Origin: Aliiruegeria lutimaris
Lineage (GTDB): Bacteria; Pseudomonadota; Alphaproteobacteria; Rhodobacterales; Rhodobacteraceae
Length of the DNA: 64,000 bases
Assembly (NCBI RefSeq): GCF_900099935.1
Contig: NZ_FNEK01000004.1
Coordinates: 90,162-154,161 of the forward strand
Reading direction: 5' to 3'
Part shown: piece by piece, positions 62,309-64,000 of the stretch
Position numbering within the stretch: position 1 is the stretch's first letter
Layout of the letters: the number at the start of each line of letters is the position of its first letter
Notes under the pieces: generated by a model
What the model was told of the DNA's origin: nothing
Seen by the model: only the letters and a program-made list of their open reading frames with translations
Databases searched by the model: none
Program-made: the position numbers and the translations under genes

Positions 62309-63319
62309 ATGAGCGAGACACCAAAAGGGCCGGTGCTGATCGAGATCGACGAAACCGCCGAAGAGAACCAACCGTCCCCTGGCCCGGCCGAGGCGCCTCC
62401 GGTGCCGGAGCTTGCAGACGCCCCCACGGGACAGGCCATGCAAGGCGCGGTTCGCCTTGCCACCCGGCGCTCCTCGCCGCTGGGGCGGCTTTTCTGGGGC
62501 GCACTGGCGAGTTTTATTACCTTCGCGGCCTCGGTCGCGGCCTGGGATTTCGTCACCAGCCTTTTCACGCGGAACACGTTCCTCGGCACGGTCGCGCTCG
62601 GCCTGTTGAGCGCGCTGCTGCTGGCCTTCGTACTGCTGGCCCTGCGGGAGGCTTCCGGTTTCTTCCGCCTTGCTCGGCTCGACCGGATTCACCGCGATGC
62701 CGCCAGCGCCCAGAGCACGAACGACCTGAAAGCGGCGCAATCGGTCGTCGAGCGGCTGAACAAGCTCTATGCCTCGCGCAAGGAACTCGACCTGCCGCGG
62801 CAACGGCTGCGGGACCGGGCGGAAGAACAATTTGACGCCGACGCCCTGCTCGGACTGGCGGAGGCCGAGCTGATGAGTCCGCTCGATGCCGCGGCCCGCG
62901 CCGAGGTCGAGAACGCCGCGCGGCAGGTGGCAACCGTCACCGCCATCGTTCCGCTGGCGCTGGCCGATGTCGCGACCGCGCTGCTGTCGACGGTCCGCAT
63001 GATCCGCCGCATCGGCGAGATCTATGGAGGCCGCGCCGGAACGCTCGGCAGTCTGCGCCTCACCCGCGCCGTCCTGACCCATCTGGTTGCCACGGGCGCG
63101 GTCGCGGTAGGCGACGACCTGATCCAGTCCGTCGCGGGCGGTGGGCTGCTCAGCCGCATCTCGCGCCGCTTTGGCGAAGGCGTGGTGAATGGCGCCCTCA
63201 CGGCCCGCGTCGGCGTGGCCGCGATCGAGGTTTGCCGCCCGCTGCCCTTCGCGCGGCTGAAGCGGCCTTCAGTTTCGGCCCTCGTCAAGCGCGCGCTGAC
63301 CGGGCTCTTTGGAAGCTGA
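62309..63319 (+). CDS. ycjF: YcjF/TIGR01620 family membrane protein
   Basis: 336 aa. A Pro/Glu-rich N-terminal stretch, two adjacent membrane spans (ALASFITFAASVAAWDF and VALGLLSALLLAFVLLAL, about 65-115), and a DUF697-like C-terminal region (TARVGVAAIEVCRPLPF). It typically accompanies ycjX. The ATG at 62309 is preferred; one at 62297 is 4 codons longer. Confidence 0.88.
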   Translation: MSETPKGPVLIEIDETAEENQPSPGPAEAPPVPELADAPTGQAMQGAVRLATRRSSPLGRLFWGALASFITFAASVAAWDFVTSLFTRNTFLGTVALGLLSALLLAFVLLALREASGFFRLARLDRIHRDAASAQSTNDLKAAQSVVERLNKLYASRKELDLPRQRLRDRAEEQFDADALLGLAEAELMSPLDAAARAEVENAARQVATVTAIVPLALADVATALLSTVRMIRRIGEIYGGRAGTLGSLRLTRAVLTHLVATGAVAVGDDLIQSVAGGGLLSRISRRFGEGVVNGALTARVGVAAIEVCRPLPFARLKRPSVSALVKRALTGLFGS

Positions 63320-63322
63320 CGT

Positions 63323-63745
63323 TCAGCGGCGCGGCGGGATGGAATAGGTGAGCGAGGCCCGGGCGACCGGGCTTTCCGTGCCCTCGCTGAAAATCAGGCA
63401 ATCGCCAACCGCAAGGCTTCTGCCCAGTTTCAGCAACCGTACCTCGCAGAACAGGTCCCGCCCCGCCTCCGGCTTGCGCATGAAGTCGATGGAACAATTG
63501 GTGGTCACGCTCAGCGCCTCCGGCCCGATCCGGCTCATCACGGCGAGATACATCGCGCAATCGGCCAGAGCGAATATGGACGGCCCGGAAACCGTTCCAC
63601 CGGGGCGCAGATGCTTCTCCGCCACCAGCAGGCGCAGGCGGATCCCGTCTTCGGTAACCTCTTCCACGCTGAAATCACCGCCAACCTGCGGGAAGATCTC
63701 CGCAATCAGGCTTTCGAGATGCTCGCCTTGCATCAGGATTTCCAT
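63323..63745 (-). CDS. PaaI family hot-dog thioesterase
   Basis: 140 aa. GGTVSGPSIFALADCAMYLA is the hot-dog motif with the catalytic acidic residue, and TNCSIDFMRKPEAGRDLF follows. It probably hydrolyses an aryl- or acyl-CoA. GGGAGAGGCC precedes the ATG. It is convergent with ycjF, 3 nt apart. Confidence 0.85.
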   Translation of the reverse strand: MEILMQGEHLESLIAEIFPQVGGDFSVEEVTEDGIRLRLLVAEKHLRPGGTVSGPSIFALADCAMYLAVMSRIGPEALSVTTNCSIDFMRKPEAGRDLFCEVRLLKLGRSLAVGDCLIFSEGTESPVARASLTYSIPPRR

Positions 63746-63848
63746 GGCCTCTCCCTCGCACGCCTATCTGGAACGGCGAGGCTGACGAAGAAATACGCTC
63801 TGTGCAAGCGGGGAGGCGCGCAACCATGCGACGCAGCGCGAGCAGGGA

Positions 63849-64000
63849 ATGTTTGGCGTATTGGCGGCGGACATCGACGCTGGGGACCCGCCGGTGGGGC
63901 GCGTCATCGCCGCGGCGCAGGCCTGCGTAGGGCGCGGCGTCGAGGCCCTCGTCTACGCCTCGCGCGGCGCGAAACCCACCGAGCGGAAGTGGCGGGTGCT
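63849..64000 (+). CDS. Start of a primase/replication-type protein, 3' end outside the window
   Basis: Frame open from 63786 to the window end. MFGVLAADIDAGDPPVGRVI is followed by a VEALVYASRG and RKWRVL motif set, which resembles phage- and plasmid-type primase-polymerase proteins where an Asp-rich strand precedes a YTS/YSTRS...KWRVL block. GGGA lies close before the ATG at 63849. The gene may also start earlier or be a fragment. The call rests on about 50 residues and is tentative. Confidence 0.4.
   Translation, partial: MFGVLAADIDAGDPPVGRVIAAAQACVGRGVEALVYASRGAKPTERKWRV

Overview
The window is a high-GC chromosomal segment of an alphaproteobacterium, most likely a member of the Rhodobacteraceae (Roseobacter group). 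The evidence is the whole gene set: CtrA with a SciP (DUF1153) gene just upstream, LpxI in place of LpxH, phosphatidylcholine synthase, monomeric NADP isocitrate dehydrogenase, a VPLPA-CTERM exported protein, and the gene orders priA-fsa-DUF484-xerC and pyrH-frr-uppS-cdsA-dxr-rseP-bamA-ompH-fabZ-lpxA-lpxI-lpxB. I saw no rRNA, tRNA, CRISPR array, transposase or replication origin.

Layout: 0-5.4 kb holds the 3' end of a Spy/CpxP-like gene overlapping a formate dehydrogenase alpha gene, then a convergent glycosyltransferase-like/TPR gene. 5.6-12 kb holds icd, galT-galK, an SDR gene with an apparent 2-nt frameshift, and an unlisted 40-aa membrane protein gene behind a LexA-like box. 12-19 kb holds recG-ligA, ctrA, sciP and mnmA. 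19-34.4 kb holds an FSP1/NDH-2-like oxidoreductase and the long minus-strand envelope cluster (undecaprenyl-PP, CDP-DAG, MEP pathway, RseP, BamA, Skp, FabZ, lipid A), closed by pyrH and a divergent miaA. 34.5-36.9 kb is accessory: an AraC regulator, two small membrane proteins and a decayed peptide ABC-transporter ATPase.

36.9-53.8 kb holds a Na/Pi cotransporter, acpP-fabG, a hemolysin III protein, a long-chain acyl-CoA synthetase, two small stress-type proteins (one DUF1127), ruvC-ruvA-ruvB, prmA, a P-loop kinase, msrA, an MFS transporter, a YeeE/YedE transporter and a flavin monooxygenase. 53.9-64 kb holds priA, an fsa pseudogene, DUF484-xerC, a proline-rich orphan, pcs, truA, the ycjX-ycjF pair, a PaaI thioesterase and, at the right edge, the start of a primase-like frame.

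The most striking non-coding feature is a family of dispersed, modular, palindromic intergenic repeats. At least ten full or partial copies occur in 64 kb, one between ruvA and ruvB. In several copies the central hairpin arms differ in sequence yet remain complementary, which suggests the structure itself is conserved. Other points of interest are the LexA-like array before the 40-aa gene, a second unlisted 44-aa membrane protein between rseP and bamA, a VPLPA-CTERM gene splitting the pyrH-frr pair, and two clearly recognisable gene relics.
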